Shown here: piece after piece, positions 44,014 to 52,251 of the stretch
Layout: each line of letters opens with the position of its first letter
Position numbering within the stretch: the first letter of the stretch is position 1
Assembly (NCBI GenBank): GCA_039182735.1
Contig: JBCDCB010000005.1
Span: 1 to 64,000 of the forward strand
Reading direction: 5' to 3'
DNA length: 64,000 nt
From: JBCDCB01 sp039182735
Lineage (GTDB): Bacteria > Planctomycetota > Phycisphaerae > Phycisphaerales > UBA1924
Notes under the pieces: model-generated
Database searches by the model: none
Told to the model about the DNA's origin: nothing
Seen by the model: the letters and a program-made list of their open reading frames with translations, nothing else
Translations under genes and position numbers: made by a program

Positions 44014-45108
44014 ATGAGTCTCTTCCAGAGTCAGGCGGACGGGTCCGCGAGCGAGAGCAGTGGGGAAGCATCGGCGATGACGACGGCGCACGCAGCCGAC
44101 ACGTCCGCATCCAGCGGGCGCAGGATGATCCGTGACTTCAGCGCGAGCGAGCTCTTCGAGGGCGCGTTCCGCATCGCGAACGCGCAGCTCGGGCGCACGC
44201 GCACCGACAAGCCCTACCTCAAGTGCCTGCTCGGCGATCAGTCGGGCGAAGCGCCGGGGCGCATGTGGAACATCTCCGAGCAGGTATTCCGGCGGCTCCC
44301 GACCGACGGCTTCGTGTACGCGCGCGGCGAGACGCAGCCCTACCAGGGCGAGATCCAGCTCATCATCCACGAGATCGACCCGCACGAGCCGACGGGTGAC
44401 CAGCTCGTTGAGCTGATGCCCGCTGCCGAGCGCCCGATCGACGAGATGTTCCGGGAGGTGCTCGCGCACATCGATTCGCTCGAGCACCCGGCGATCAAGG
44501 CGCTCGCGCAGGCGTACCTCGATGACGCGCAGCTTATGGCAGAGTTCAAGACCGCGCCGGCCGCCAAGATGATGCACCACGCGTACATCGGCGGGCTGCT
44601 CGAGCACACGCTGAGCCTGATGAACCTCGCCCACGCGGTGTGCCCGAACTACCCGGATATCAACCGCGACCTCGTGATGCTCGGGCTCTTCCTGCACGAC
44701 CTCGGCAAGACACGCGAGCTCTCGTGGGACGGGGCCTTTGCCTACACCGATCGCGGGGAACTCATCGGGCACATCGTCGAGGGTGCGATCATGCTGCACG
44801 ACAAGTCGCAGCAGGTCATGCGCTCCGCGGGCGTCCGCTTCCCCGCCGGCGCCATCACCGTGCTGCAGCACATCATCCTGTCGCACCACGGGATCCCCGA
44901 GTACGGCGCGGCGAAGGTGCCCTCCACCCCTGAGGCCATCCTCATCAGCCACCTCGACGACCTCGACGCCAAGACCCACATCGCCCTGGCGATGACCCGC
45001 GGCAGCAAGTCGAAGCGCGCCGACCTCGGCGGAAACTTCACCGAAAAGCAGTGGTCGCTCGGGACCAAGCTCTACCGCCCCGACCCGCTCAAGCCCGCGC
45101 AGGGCTGA
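44014..45108 (+). CDS. YhaM-like 3'-5' exoribonuclease (OB + HD domain)
   Basis: A 364-residue protein. A Ser/Ala-rich start of about 35 residues is followed by an OB-fold nucleic-acid-binding part (AFRIANAQLGRTRTDKPYLK) and an HD phosphohydrolase domain with HHAYIGGLLEHTLSLMNLAH, then FLHDLGKTREL and ILSHHG. This is the layout of Bacillus YhaM/CbfA, which trims RNA from the 3' end. The ATG at 44014 is used; an internal ATG at 44077 would remove the unconserved start. Cytoplasmic. Confidence 0.85.
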   Translation: MSLFQSQADGSASESSGEASAMTTAHAADTSASSGRRMIRDFSASELFEGAFRIANAQLGRTRTDKPYLKCLLGDQSGEAPGRMWNISEQVFRRLPTDGFVYARGETQPYQGEIQLIIHEIDPHEPTGDQLVELMPAAERPIDEMFREVLAHIDSLEHPAIKALAQAYLDDAQLMAEFKTAPAAKMMHHAYIGGLLEHTLSLMNLAHAVCPNYPDINRDLVMLGLFLHDLGKTRELSWDGAFAYTDRGELIGHIVEGAIMLHDKSQQVMRSAGVRFPAGAITVLQHIILSHHGIPEYGAAKVPSTPEAILISHLDDLDAKTHIALAMTRGSKSKRADLGGNFTEKQWSLGTKLYRPDPLKPAQG

Positions 45109-45130
45109 TCCCCACGCGCCGGCGCACGCC

Positions 45131-45136
45131 TAGAGT
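45131..45136 (+). promoter_or_regulatory. -10 hexamer TAGAGT 6 nt before the Lon N-domain gene
   Basis: TAGAGT ends exactly 6 nt before the ATG at 45143, in the 34-bp gap after the yhaM-like gene. Confidence 0.5.
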
Positions 45137-45142
45137 TGTGCG

Positions 45143-45856
45143 ATGGACGAGGGTTCACAAGAGACCGTGCAGGTGAACTTCGGGCGACCGTTCCCGATCT
45201 TCCCGCTCGATCGCGTCACGCTGCTCCCGCACGCGGTGGCGCCCCTGTACATCTTCGAGGCGCGCTACCGCCAGATGGTGACCGAGGTACTCGACGCCGC
45301 GGGCCAGATCGCGATGGCGGTCTACCGCGACAGCGCCTGGCCCGACTCGACCGAGGGTGCGCCGGCGATCGAACGCGCGGTCTGTGTCGGGCAGATCGCA
45401 CAGCACGCCAAAGGCCCGGACGGCACGTACAAGGTGCTGCTGCAGGGCGTCTGCCGGGCGCGTGTGATCGATGAACTGCTCCCCGAGGGGGAGCGCCTGT
45501 ACCGCATGGCGCAGCTCGAGCCGCTCGAAGCGCCGCAGGTCCCGGACGAGGCGCTGCAGCCCGCGCGCGAACGCATCCTCGACCTGTTGCAGTCGCGCGA
45601 GCTCTCGGAGCTGGCCAGCGTGCACGGCGTGCCGGACGAGGTCGAAGAACGCGACATCCCGACGAGCGCGCTCATCGAGCTGCTGGCGTTCAGCGTGATC
45701 GACGAGCCGCGTGTGCAGTACGACATCCTTGCCGAGGGCGACGTCACGTGCCGCGCGCGCATCGTGGAGGGCGAGCTGGCGAGGCTCCGTCGGCTCGTGC
45801 GGCGCGCACGCCTGCAGCACGACCCCGAGGCGCCGCGCGGGGTCACCTGGAACTGA
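45143..45856 (+). CDS. Lon N-terminal (substrate-binding) domain protein
   Basis: A 237-residue protein consisting only of the LON/PUA-like substrate-binding domain: PIFPLDRVTLLPHAVAPLYI and FEARYRQMVTEVL, then GVCRARVIDEL. The ATPase and protease parts of Lon are absent. Single-domain members of this kind are widespread; their function is not known, though they may bind unfolded proteins. The tail after residue 190 is Arg-rich and helical. No Shine-Dalgarno. Confidence 0.87.
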   Translation: MDEGSQETVQVNFGRPFPIFPLDRVTLLPHAVAPLYIFEARYRQMVTEVLDAAGQIAMAVYRDSAWPDSTEGAPAIERAVCVGQIAQHAKGPDGTYKVLLQGVCRARVIDELLPEGERLYRMAQLEPLEAPQVPDEALQPARERILDLLQSRELSELASVHGVPDEVEERDIPTSALIELLAFSVIDEPRVQYDILAEGDVTCRARIVEGELARLRRLVRRARLQHDPEAPRGVTWN

Positions 45857-45912
45857 GCATCCGCCGCAGCGGATCTGTCGAATGCCGGTACATCGCACGT
45901 GAGGAGGCAACC

Positions 45913-46536
45913 ATGCTCTGCATGTTCGGACGCTGTGGCACACAAGGGAAAGTCGCGGGGATCGCCGCGCTCGCCGCGGGCATCGTCGCGGGCCTCGGCG
46001 TCTCGCACCTCCTGAACCCTGGCGACAACCCCGCGCCCGACAGCCCGGAGAAACAGGTGCTCGACATCACCATGAACCGCATCGACGGGACTCCGGAGAA
46101 CCTCGCCGAGACCTACGCCGGCAAGGCGGTGCTCGTCGTCAACGTCGCGAGCAAGTGCGGGTTGACCCCGCAGTACGAGGGGCTCGAAGCGCTCTATCGC
46201 GCGAACAAGGACAGCGGCTTCGTCGTGCTCGGGTTCCCCGCCAACAACTTCATGGGCCAGGAGCCGGGCACAAACGAAGAAATCGCCGAGTTCTGCACCA
46301 GCACGTTCGACGTCACTTTCCCCATGTTCGAGAAGATCAGCGTCAAAGGCGACGACGCGCACGAACTCTACCGACGCCTCGGCGCCACGCCCGATCCCAA
46401 CGGCGGTGCGCCGGGCTGGAACTTCACCAAGTGGCTCATCGGGACCGACGGACAGGTCATCAAGAAGTTCGGTGCGCGCACGAGCCCGAGCGACCCCGAG
46501 CTCATCGCCGCCGTGCAGGCCGCCCTGCCCGCCTGA
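45913..46536 (+). CDS. Glutathione peroxidase-like thiol peroxidase with membrane anchor
   Basis: A 207-residue peroxidase of the GPx family (BtuE/BsaA type). After a hydrophobic N-terminus (VAGIAALAAGIVAGLGVSHLL) that may anchor it in the membrane, the catalytic domain starts near residue 47. The peroxidatic Cys is in NVASKCGLTPQY; the Gln (FMGQEPGTN), Trp and Asn (GWNFTKWLI) of the active site are present. In bacteria it usually reduces peroxides with thioredoxin. The ATG follows GAGGAGG. It converges directly on hscA with no gap between the stop codons. Confidence 0.9.
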   Translation: MLCMFGRCGTQGKVAGIAALAAGIVAGLGVSHLLNPGDNPAPDSPEKQVLDITMNRIDGTPENLAETYAGKAVLVVNVASKCGLTPQYEGLEALYRANKDSGFVVLGFPANNFMGQEPGTNEEIAEFCTSTFDVTFPMFEKISVKGDDAHELYRRLGATPDPNGGAPGWNFTKWLIGTDGQVIKKFGARTSPSDPELIAAVQAALPA

Positions 46537-48438
46537 TCACGACGGTTTCGCGTTCGCTTCGTCTTCTTGAAGAGACTTGGTGATCGAGGCCTCGTGTACC
46601 GTCACGCTTGCCTCGTCCAGCTGCTGCTTGAGCGCGTGGAAGCGGTCGGCATCGACCGATCGCCAGTCCCGTTTGCCGGCCTCGATCATCGATCGCAGTT
46701 CCGCGGTGAGCGTGTCGAGTTTCTCGACCACGCCCGCATCGACGATGTCGCGCACGCGGTCGAGCGCCTCGCCGATCCACTTGAGATCGAGCTTCGTGTT
46801 CGTCACGAGGTCCGCCACGCGGTGGCGCGTCATGTCGTCGCGCGCGTGCTCGATGGATTCCGCCTCGATGCGTTCGATCTCCTCTTGCGAGAGCCCGTGG
46901 TTGGGCACGATCTGGATGGACGCGCGCTTACCCGATCGCCGCTCCGCCGCGCCCACGCGGAGCACGCCGTTGGCATCGACGAGGAACTCGACCTCTATCT
47001 GCGGCACGCCCGCGGGCATCGGCGGCACGCCCGCGAGATGAAACTCGCCGAGCGATCGGCAATCTTCGACCATCTCGCGCTCACCCTGCAGCACGTGGAG
47101 CTTGATCGAGGTCTGCCCGTCCACGCTGGTCGAGAACATCTCTGTCGCGCGCGCCGGAACGGATGAGTTGCGATAGACGATCTTCGCGACCGCGCCGCCG
47201 ACCGTCTCGATCCCGAGCGAGAGGGGGATCACGTCGAGCAGCAGCGCATCGCGCCGCGTCCCGGCGAGGATCGACGCCTGTACTGCGGCGCCCATCGCGA
47301 CGACCTCGTCCGGGTCGAGCGCGGTGTACGCCTCGCGTCCGAAGAAGTCGCTCACCGCGGTGCGCACGAGCGGGATGCGCGTCGAGCCGCCAACCATTAC
47401 CACGCGATCGATCGCGTCGGCGTCCAGTTTTGCATCGCGCAGCGCACGCCGGCACGCCTCCAGCGTGCGATCGACGATCGGGCGCATGAGCGACTCGAGC
47501 GTCTCGCGCGTCAGTGTGTGCGTGATCGTGCGCGCGCCGAGATCGATCGAGATATCCACCGAATCCTGCGAAGAGAGCGCGATTTTCGATCGCTCGGCCA
47601 TCGAGCGCAGCGCCTGCCTCGCCGCGGGCGTGAGCGAGTTCGCGTCGTCCGCGCTCAGCCCCGCGCCGTCGTGCAGCACGTGATCGATGATGGCGTGATC
47701 GATGTCGTCCCCGCCCAGGTGCGTGTCGCCGGCCGTGGACACGACCTCGAAGTACCCGGTCTCGTCGTCGTCTTCGTTCGCGGGCGTGACGTGCAGGATG
47801 GAAACGTCGAACGTCCCACCCCCGAAGTCGTAGACCGCGATGGTTTCTTCGTGCGCGCCGCTCGCCAGCCCGATGCCGTACGCCAGCGCGGCGGCGGTGG
47901 GCTCGTTGACCACGCGCACCACGTCGAGGCCGGCGAGGCGACCCGCGTCGCGCGTCGCCTGGCGCTGCGCATCGTCGAAGTACGCTGGAACTGTCACGAC
48001 GGCGCGCGACACGTCCGTGCCGAGCGCGGCACTCGCGCGTTCCCGCAGCGCGCGCAGGATGTCTGCCGAAACCTCCTGCGGCGACTTCTCGACCCCACCC
48101 GGCAGCGCGACGCGAGCCTGCCCGTGCGCGCCCTCGACCACGCGATACGCCGCCCGCGAGCCGGACGCCCCGAAGTCCGCGAGCGAGCGACCCATGAGGC
48201 GTTTGACGGAGGTGATCGTGGATTCGGGATGCTCGATTGCACCGCTGCGAGCACCCGTGCCGATCGCTTCGACGCTGCCGTCGTGCGCGTAGCGCACGGC
48301 GGAGGGCATCACGCGTTCGCACTCGTTCGAGGTCAGCACGCGCGGGCCGCTCTCGTCGGCGATCGCGACGAGCGAGTTCGTGGTGCCGAGGTCGATGCCG
48401 ACGATCGGGTTACTTGTCGATGGGGTTTCCTGACTCAT
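46537..48438 (-). CDS. hscA: Hsp70 chaperone HscA-like
   Basis: A 633-residue Hsp70. ATPase motifs VGIDLGTTNSLVAIADE, VPAYFDDAQRQATRDAG, VYDFGGGTFDVS and VMVGGSTRIPLVR are complete. The substrate domain begins near LLLDVIPLSLGIETVGG. The helical lid is short and has no EEVD-like Gly/Met-rich DnaK tail, and RASIQIVPNHGLSQEEIERI is closer to HscA than to DnaK. It would deliver clusters from IscU, whose LPPVK peptide is present here. No HscB was found. TAGACT ends 6 nt before the ATG and lies inside the preceding gene. Confidence 0.78.
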   Translation of the reverse strand: MSQETPSTSNPIVGIDLGTTNSLVAIADESGPRVLTSNECERVMPSAVRYAHDGSVEAIGTGARSGAIEHPESTITSVKRLMGRSLADFGASGSRAAYRVVEGAHGQARVALPGGVEKSPQEVSADILRALRERASAALGTDVSRAVVTVPAYFDDAQRQATRDAGRLAGLDVVRVVNEPTAAALAYGIGLASGAHEETIAVYDFGGGTFDVSILHVTPANEDDDETGYFEVVSTAGDTHLGGDDIDHAIIDHVLHDGAGLSADDANSLTPAARQALRSMAERSKIALSSQDSVDISIDLGARTITHTLTRETLESLMRPIVDRTLEACRRALRDAKLDADAIDRVVMVGGSTRIPLVRTAVSDFFGREAYTALDPDEVVAMGAAVQASILAGTRRDALLLDVIPLSLGIETVGGAVAKIVYRNSSVPARATEMFSTSVDGQTSIKLHVLQGEREMVEDCRSLGEFHLAGVPPMPAGVPQIEVEFLVDANGVLRVGAAERRSGKRASIQIVPNHGLSQEEIERIEAESIEHARDDMTRHRVADLVTNTKLDLKWIGEALDRVRDIVDAGVVEKLDTLTAELRSMIEAGKRDWRSVDADRFHALKQQLDEASVTVHEASITKSLQEDEANAKPS

Positions 48439-48802
48439 CGGGCGAGTCTAGGACGAGCATCGGGCGATCGAAGTTGCCGGTCTGCGGGTCGAAGCCACCC
48501 TCTTGAATCCCGACGAGGAACCTCGACAGGTTCATGCGATGCGCGATCCGCGTGCTCGTGTAGTCCGGCTCGACGCGGAGAACGCGCGAAGCATCGATCT
48601 CGGGTCGGAAGAGCAGGTCACGGGTGTACGCGTGATCGACGTCCGGGCGGTACAGCAGGTCGCGATCACGCACGTCTGGGAATCTCGGGACGGTTGATTC
48701 GTGGATGCCGTTAGGAACCACGTTGAAGACCTGCGTCTGCTGCGCGCTGGCAGTACCGACAAGAAGGCACACGGTAAAGCAGGTTGGAGCGAGCGTTTTC
48801 AT
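48410..48802 (-). CDS. Exported protein, unknown function
   Basis: A 130-residue protein with a signal peptide (LAPTCFTVCLLVGTASA, cleavage before QQTQ). The mature part is acidic, with repeated xxRPDVD / RPEID elements and no family recognised. The ATG at 48802 follows GGAG. Its last 29 bp overlap the hscA start, and the hscA -10 element lies within its coding region. Confidence 0.55.
   Translation of the reverse strand: MKTLAPTCFTVCLLVGTASAQQTQVFNVVPNGIHESTVPRFPDVRDRDLLYRPDVDHAYTRDLLFRPEIDASRVLRVEPDYTSTRIAHRMNLSRFLVGIQEGGFDPQTGNFDRPMLVLDSPDESGNPIDK
48445..48450 (-). promoter_or_regulatory. -10 hexamer TAGACT 6 nt before hscA, inside the upstream gene
   Basis: TAGACT on the minus strand ends 6 nt before the hscA ATG and is part of the coding sequence of the secreted protein gene at 48410-48802. 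Confidence 0.5.
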
Positions 48803-48815
48803 CGGCGGGCTCCGT

Positions 48816-49328
48816 TCACTCTCTGAGGTACGACCACTCAGCAAGCCGCTCGACCATCGGCGTCGAGGCGCGGTCGTCGCCACCATCCAACAAGACATAC
48901 CAGCGGTCCGTATGCGCGCGGATCTCGACGACGTGAGTGATACCGCCTCGCCGATCGGTCGATTCGCGCGGGTTGCCCTCACGCCGATCCGGGTTGGCCG
49001 GGTCGAGCAGCCCTTCGTCGAGCGCCAGTTTGTACGCCTCGCTCACCTGATCGGCGGTGAGCGTGCGCACGCGCTCGGGATAGGTGTCGAGGTCCGCGCC
49101 CGGTCCCACGCCGGCGCGGAGCGACCCGTCGGGCTCGAGCAGCAGGCGCATCGGCCTCGCCGAGATCGGCACGCCGGGCGCGTCGTTCGAGGGCGGTGCG
49201 AGTACCGTGACGGCGATCGAGAAGTCCGGCGGTGGGTCGGGCGTCGCCGCCGTCGGCGTGAGCGAGCAACCCCACGCGCACAGGGCGGTTGAGAAGATGG
49301 TGAAGCTCGTGCGAGCGGATCGGTGCAT
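48816..49328 (-). CDS. Predicted lipoprotein
   Basis: A 170-residue protein with an N-terminal signal (SFTIFSTALCAWGCS) whose Cys at residue 21 in CAWGC may be a lipobox cysteine. The mature protein shows DFSIAVTVLAPP and VVEIRAHTDRWYVLLDGGDD, likely a small alpha/beta domain. No family recognised. It ends 13 bp before the exported protein gene (48410-48802), so both may be co-transcribed. Confidence 0.55.
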   Translation of the reverse strand: MHRSARTSFTIFSTALCAWGCSLTPTAATPDPPPDFSIAVTVLAPPSNDAPGVPISARPMRLLLEPDGSLRAGVGPGADLDTYPERVRTLTADQVSEAYKLALDEGLLDPANPDRREGNPRESTDRRGGITHVVEIRAHTDRWYVLLDGGDDRASTPMVERLAEWSYLRE

Positions 49329-49495
49329 CTCCACGATCTTCCCGACTTGTCTCTCGCGGGGCAAGGGGTGGTGTTTGTCGAAACATCGAAGTTTTTTGTG
49401 GGTGTTACCCGTAGATTCTGCGTTGAAACTCTGTTTTGCCACGGAATCTTCGGTGACAACAGATGAGGCAGCACACCCAGCCCATCCCGGGCTCG

Positions 49496-49501
49496 TATAA
49501 T
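49496..49501 (+). promoter_or_regulatory. Consensus -10 (TATAAT) upstream of ilvE
   Basis: A perfect TATAAT in otherwise GC-rich DNA, with about 93 nt to the ilvE ATG at 49601. No TTGACA-like element lies 16-18 bp upstream. The 272-bp gap before ilvE also has AT-rich stretches around 49390-49445 that may belong to the divergent lipoprotein gene. Confidence 0.5.
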
Positions 49502-49600
49502 CCGGATGCCGAGCCGGAGCGCCCGGCGGGCGTCGATCGACCGGTGCGGGACCCGTCCCCAGAACCCACGACGCCTCGAACCCGACACGGAGGAACACGA

Positions 49601-50572
49601 ATGACGACCGCCCCTTCGCCGCAGTCCGCCGACCCCATCGTCGGTCGCGACGCCGCCACGCAGCACCCCGAGCCCGAAACCGACCGCCCGTACGTCTGGA
49701 TCGACGGCCAGCTGCTGCCAAAGAGCGAGGCGAAGGTCTCCGTCTTCGACCACGGACTCCTCTACGGCGACGGGTGCTTCGAAGGCATCCGCGTCTACAA
49801 CGGCGCGATCTTCAAGGCCCAGTCCCACCTCGACCGCATCTTCCGCAACGCCGAGGCGCTTCACATGATGCGACAGGGCGACGGCTTCCCGTACACAAAG
49901 GACCAGGTCCTGAAGATCATGGAGCAGTGCGTCGAGGCCAACGGCATCACCGAGGGCTACATCCGCCTGATCTTCACACGCGGCGCGGGCACGCTGGGGC
50001 TCAACCCCTTCAAGTGCGAGCGCCCCACGGTCATCTGCATCGCCGACACCATCACGCTTTATCCGCCCGAGATGTACACGGACGGCATGCGGATCATCGT
50101 CGCCAAGCGCCCGCGGACACCGAGCGCGTGCCTCGACCCGATGCTCAAGAGCCTCAACTACCTCAACAACATCCTCGCGAAGGTCGAGGCCATCGACGCC
50201 GACTGCCTCGAAGCGATCATGCTCTCCACCGACGGCTACGTCGGGGAGTGCACGGGCGACAACCTCTTCGTCGTCAAGGACGGCGAACTCTTCACCTCGC
50301 CCATCGAGGTCGGCATGCTCGACGGCATCACGCGCGAGTTCGTCAAGTCCACACTCTGCCCCGCCCTCTCGATCAACTGCACAGAGAAGCGTCTGACGCT
50401 CGACGACGTGCTGGCGGCGGACGAGATCTTCCTCACCGGGTCGGCCGCCGAGATCATCGCGGTGACGCAGGTCGATGAGACGATCATCTCCGACGGCGAG
50501 GGCCCGGTGACACGTCAGCTCCGCGAGAAGTTCCGCGCGATCGTGAGCAGCGACAACGTGCCGGTGGATTGA
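49601..50572 (+). CDS. ilvE: Branched-chain amino acid aminotransferase
   Basis: A 323-residue class IV PLP aminotransferase. After about 30 variable residues, YVWIDGQLLPKSEAKVSVFD and HGLLYGDGCFEGIRVYNG follow the IlvE pattern. The PLP lysine is in LKSLNYLNNILAK, and the GECTGDNLFVVKDG and LDGITREFV segments are conserved. It interconverts Leu, Ile and Val with their keto acids. D-amino acid or aminodeoxychorismate enzymes share the fold; the NYLNNILAK and CTGDN motifs favour IlvE. The ATG follows GGAGG at 49589-49593. Confidence 0.92.
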   Translation: MTTAPSPQSADPIVGRDAATQHPEPETDRPYVWIDGQLLPKSEAKVSVFDHGLLYGDGCFEGIRVYNGAIFKAQSHLDRIFRNAEALHMMRQGDGFPYTKDQVLKIMEQCVEANGITEGYIRLIFTRGAGTLGLNPFKCERPTVICIADTITLYPPEMYTDGMRIIVAKRPRTPSACLDPMLKSLNYLNNILAKVEAIDADCLEAIMLSTDGYVGECTGDNLFVVKDGELFTSPIEVGMLDGITREFVKSTLCPALSINCTEKRLTLDDVLAADEIFLTGSAAEIIAVTQVDETIISDGEGPVTRQLREKFRAIVSSDNVPVD

Positions 50573-50581
50573 CACGTCTGG

Positions 50582-50587
50582 TAGCGT
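50582..50587 (+). promoter_or_regulatory. -10 hexamer TAGCGT 6 nt before the CPBP protease gene
   Basis: TAGCGT ends 6 nt before the GTG at 50594, in the 21-bp gap after ilvE. The CPBP gene can therefore have its own leaderless promoter. Confidence 0.5.
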
Positions 50588-50593
50588 CGTGGT

Positions 50594-51418
50594 GTGAACG
50601 AACCCGACGAGCCGAACGAGTTGATCGAATCAGAACGCCCGTGGTGGCGCCGCCCGCTCGTCATCGAGACGGCGATCGTCCTATGCGTGGGTGTGCTGCC
50701 GCACGTCATAAGTTCAGTCAGCTTGTACGTGTATCAGCGCGTTGCGTTCGGGGTGTCTGGTTCCAGCGGCGGCACCGCGAGTTCCTACGCGTTTGCACTC
50801 ATCTATCAGGATGTTCCGGACATGCTGATGGTCGTACCCGTGACGCTGTACTTCATGTGGCGTGCGGTGGATCGAGGTCAACTCAAGTGGTCCGACTTCG
50901 GAATCGTTCCGCCGAAGCTTCTCCGCGACATCGCGTTGGGCGTCGGAGTCACCGTATTCAGTTTCGCCATCTGGTACGTGCTGAAGATCGGTGAGGTCCA
51001 AGATGCGTTCCTGCGGATCGATGGGTGGGAAGACTTTCAGATTCATGGGCCACGCTCTACGCCCGACTCGTTCGGTGAGAGCTTCGGCGTGTCTCATGTG
51101 ATCGTCGGGACACTGGGGCTCGCGATCAACAGCCTCAACGAGGAGCTGGTGTGTCGCTGTTACCTGATCGCAGTGGCGCCCGCGTTTTTTCGTAATCCGT
51201 TTCTGGCGATCGTCGTACCGGCGTTCCTGTTCGGTCTCTATCACCTTTGGTATGGATCGTTCGGCGTCGTCGATGCGTTCATCGGTGGATTGGTGTACGG
51301 CGCTGTGTTCTTGAAGTGGCGGAGCATCTGGCCGCTCATCGTGACGCACACGCTCTACAACGTTTTTGTGATCTTCGGGTACGAGTACTTGCGGTACCCG
51401 ATTGACCGGTGGCTCTAG
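50594..51418 (+). CDS. CPBP-family intramembrane metalloprotease
   Basis: A 274-residue protein with about seven membrane helices. The CPBP (Abi) catalytic motifs are present: NEELVCRCYLI (EExxxR), FGLYHL (second motif His) and VTHTLYNVFVI (HxxxN). These Rce1-like proteases cleave CAAX or other membrane substrates; some act in bacteriocin self-immunity. The local sequence is less GC-rich than its neighbours, including TTTTTT-containing stretches. The GTG follows TAGCGT-N6. The stop overlaps ispD tail to tail by 4 bp. Confidence 0.85.
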   Translation: MNEPDEPNELIESERPWWRRPLVIETAIVLCVGVLPHVISSVSLYVYQRVAFGVSGSSGGTASSYAFALIYQDVPDMLMVVPVTLYFMWRAVDRGQLKWSDFGIVPPKLLRDIALGVGVTVFSFAIWYVLKIGEVQDAFLRIDGWEDFQIHGPRSTPDSFGESFGVSHVIVGTLGLAINSLNEELVCRCYLIAVAPAFFRNPFLAIVVPAFLFGLYHLWYGSFGVVDAFIGGLVYGAVFLKWRSIWPLIVTHTLYNVFVIFGYEYLRYPIDRWL

Positions 51419-52224
51419 AACCGCTTATGCGTCTCTCTGTGCTTTGACCCACCGGCCCCGAGGATCGCGCGGGCCAGCGACGTGTCGCTCCGGCGCGTGA
51501 TCTTGATGTTTCGGGCGTCGCCCTCGACGATCGCGACGTCTTCGCCGAGGCGCTCGACCAACCCCGCGTCGTCCGTCGATGACAAGTCGCCTTGCGCGTA
51601 CGCGCGCCGGAGAAGTTCGGCGCGGAACACCTGCGGCGTCTGCACGAGCACCAGATTCTCGCGGCTCACCGTTTCGGCGACCTTGCGCACCGTGCTGTTG
51701 GTTTTGCCGGCGTCGCCCAAGATCGCGTCGAGCGGATCGACGTTCTCGTCCACCATCGCCTCGGCGCTGGTGCGTTTGAGCGTGTCGCTCGCCTCGATCG
51801 CGGGGACGACCGCGTCGTAGGTCTGCGCCGCCTCGAAGACGCGCTCGACCACCTCGGGCGGCGTACACGGGCGCGCGGCGTCGTGTACGCCGATGTGCGT
51901 GATCTCGCTCGCCCACGCCTGCTCGTTGATGTACGCGAGTGCCGCGGCGACGGTCTCGTAGCGGTGCGTCTTGCCGCCCTTGCAGAGATCGACGCCGAAG
52001 AGCCCGAGCTTGTCGCCGTGACGCTGCTTGAAGGCTTCGAAGTCGTCGTGCGGGCCGGCAACGACGATGCGCTGCACGTCGTCGCGCTTGGAGAAGATCT
52101 CGACGGTGCGTTGGAGGACGGGGCGCCCGCCGAGGTCCTCGTCGAGCTTGCTGAGCGGGCCGCCGTAGCGGGACGACACGCCGGCAGCGGGGATGATCAT
52201 GCAGCACACAAAGTCGGCGTTCAT
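51415..52224 (-). CDS. ispD: 2-C-methyl-D-erythritol 4-phosphate cytidylyltransferase
   Basis: A 269-residue enzyme of the MEP isoprenoid pathway that makes CDP-methylerythritol. The N-terminal nucleotide loop PAAGVSSRYGGPLSKLD, the HDAARPCTPP motif and the TDDAGLVE motif are the family signatures. The R and K of the loop (positions 19 and 26) are conserved. It is slightly longer than E. coli IspD. TATTCT ends 6 nt before the ATG. It is divergent from a methyltransferase gene, with the two -10 elements only 4 bp apart. Confidence 0.92.
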   Translation of the reverse strand: MNADFVCCMIIPAAGVSSRYGGPLSKLDEDLGGRPVLQRTVEIFSKRDDVQRIVVAGPHDDFEAFKQRHGDKLGLFGVDLCKGGKTHRYETVAAALAYINEQAWASEITHIGVHDAARPCTPPEVVERVFEAAQTYDAVVPAIEASDTLKRTSAEAMVDENVDPLDAILGDAGKTNSTVRKVAETVSRENLVLVQTPQVFRAELLRRAYAQGDLSSTDDAGLVERLGEDVAIVEGDARNIKITRRSDTSLARAILGAGGSKHRETHKRF

Positions 52225-52230
52225 GCGCGC

Positions 52231-52236
52231 AGAATA
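52231..52236 (-). promoter_or_regulatory. -10 hexamer TATTCT 6 nt before ispD
   Basis: TATTCT on the minus strand ends 6 nt before the ispD ATG. It lies back to back with the divergent TAGGAT of the methyltransferase gene, 4 bp away. Confidence 0.5.
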
Positions 52237-52240
52237 GCCG

Positions 52241-52246
52241 TAGGAT
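52241..52246 (+). promoter_or_regulatory. -10 hexamer TAGGAT 5 nt before the methyltransferase gene
   Basis: TAGGAT ends 5 nt before the ATG at 52252 and faces away from the ispD element at 52231-52236. Confidence 0.5.
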
Positions 52247-52251
52247 CCGGC

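Noticed and set aside
46537..48438. Assignment of the Hsp70 as the main DnaK
   Set aside because: No grpE/dnaJ neighbours, short C-terminal lid and HscA-like substrate domain; HscA is favoured, though not proven.
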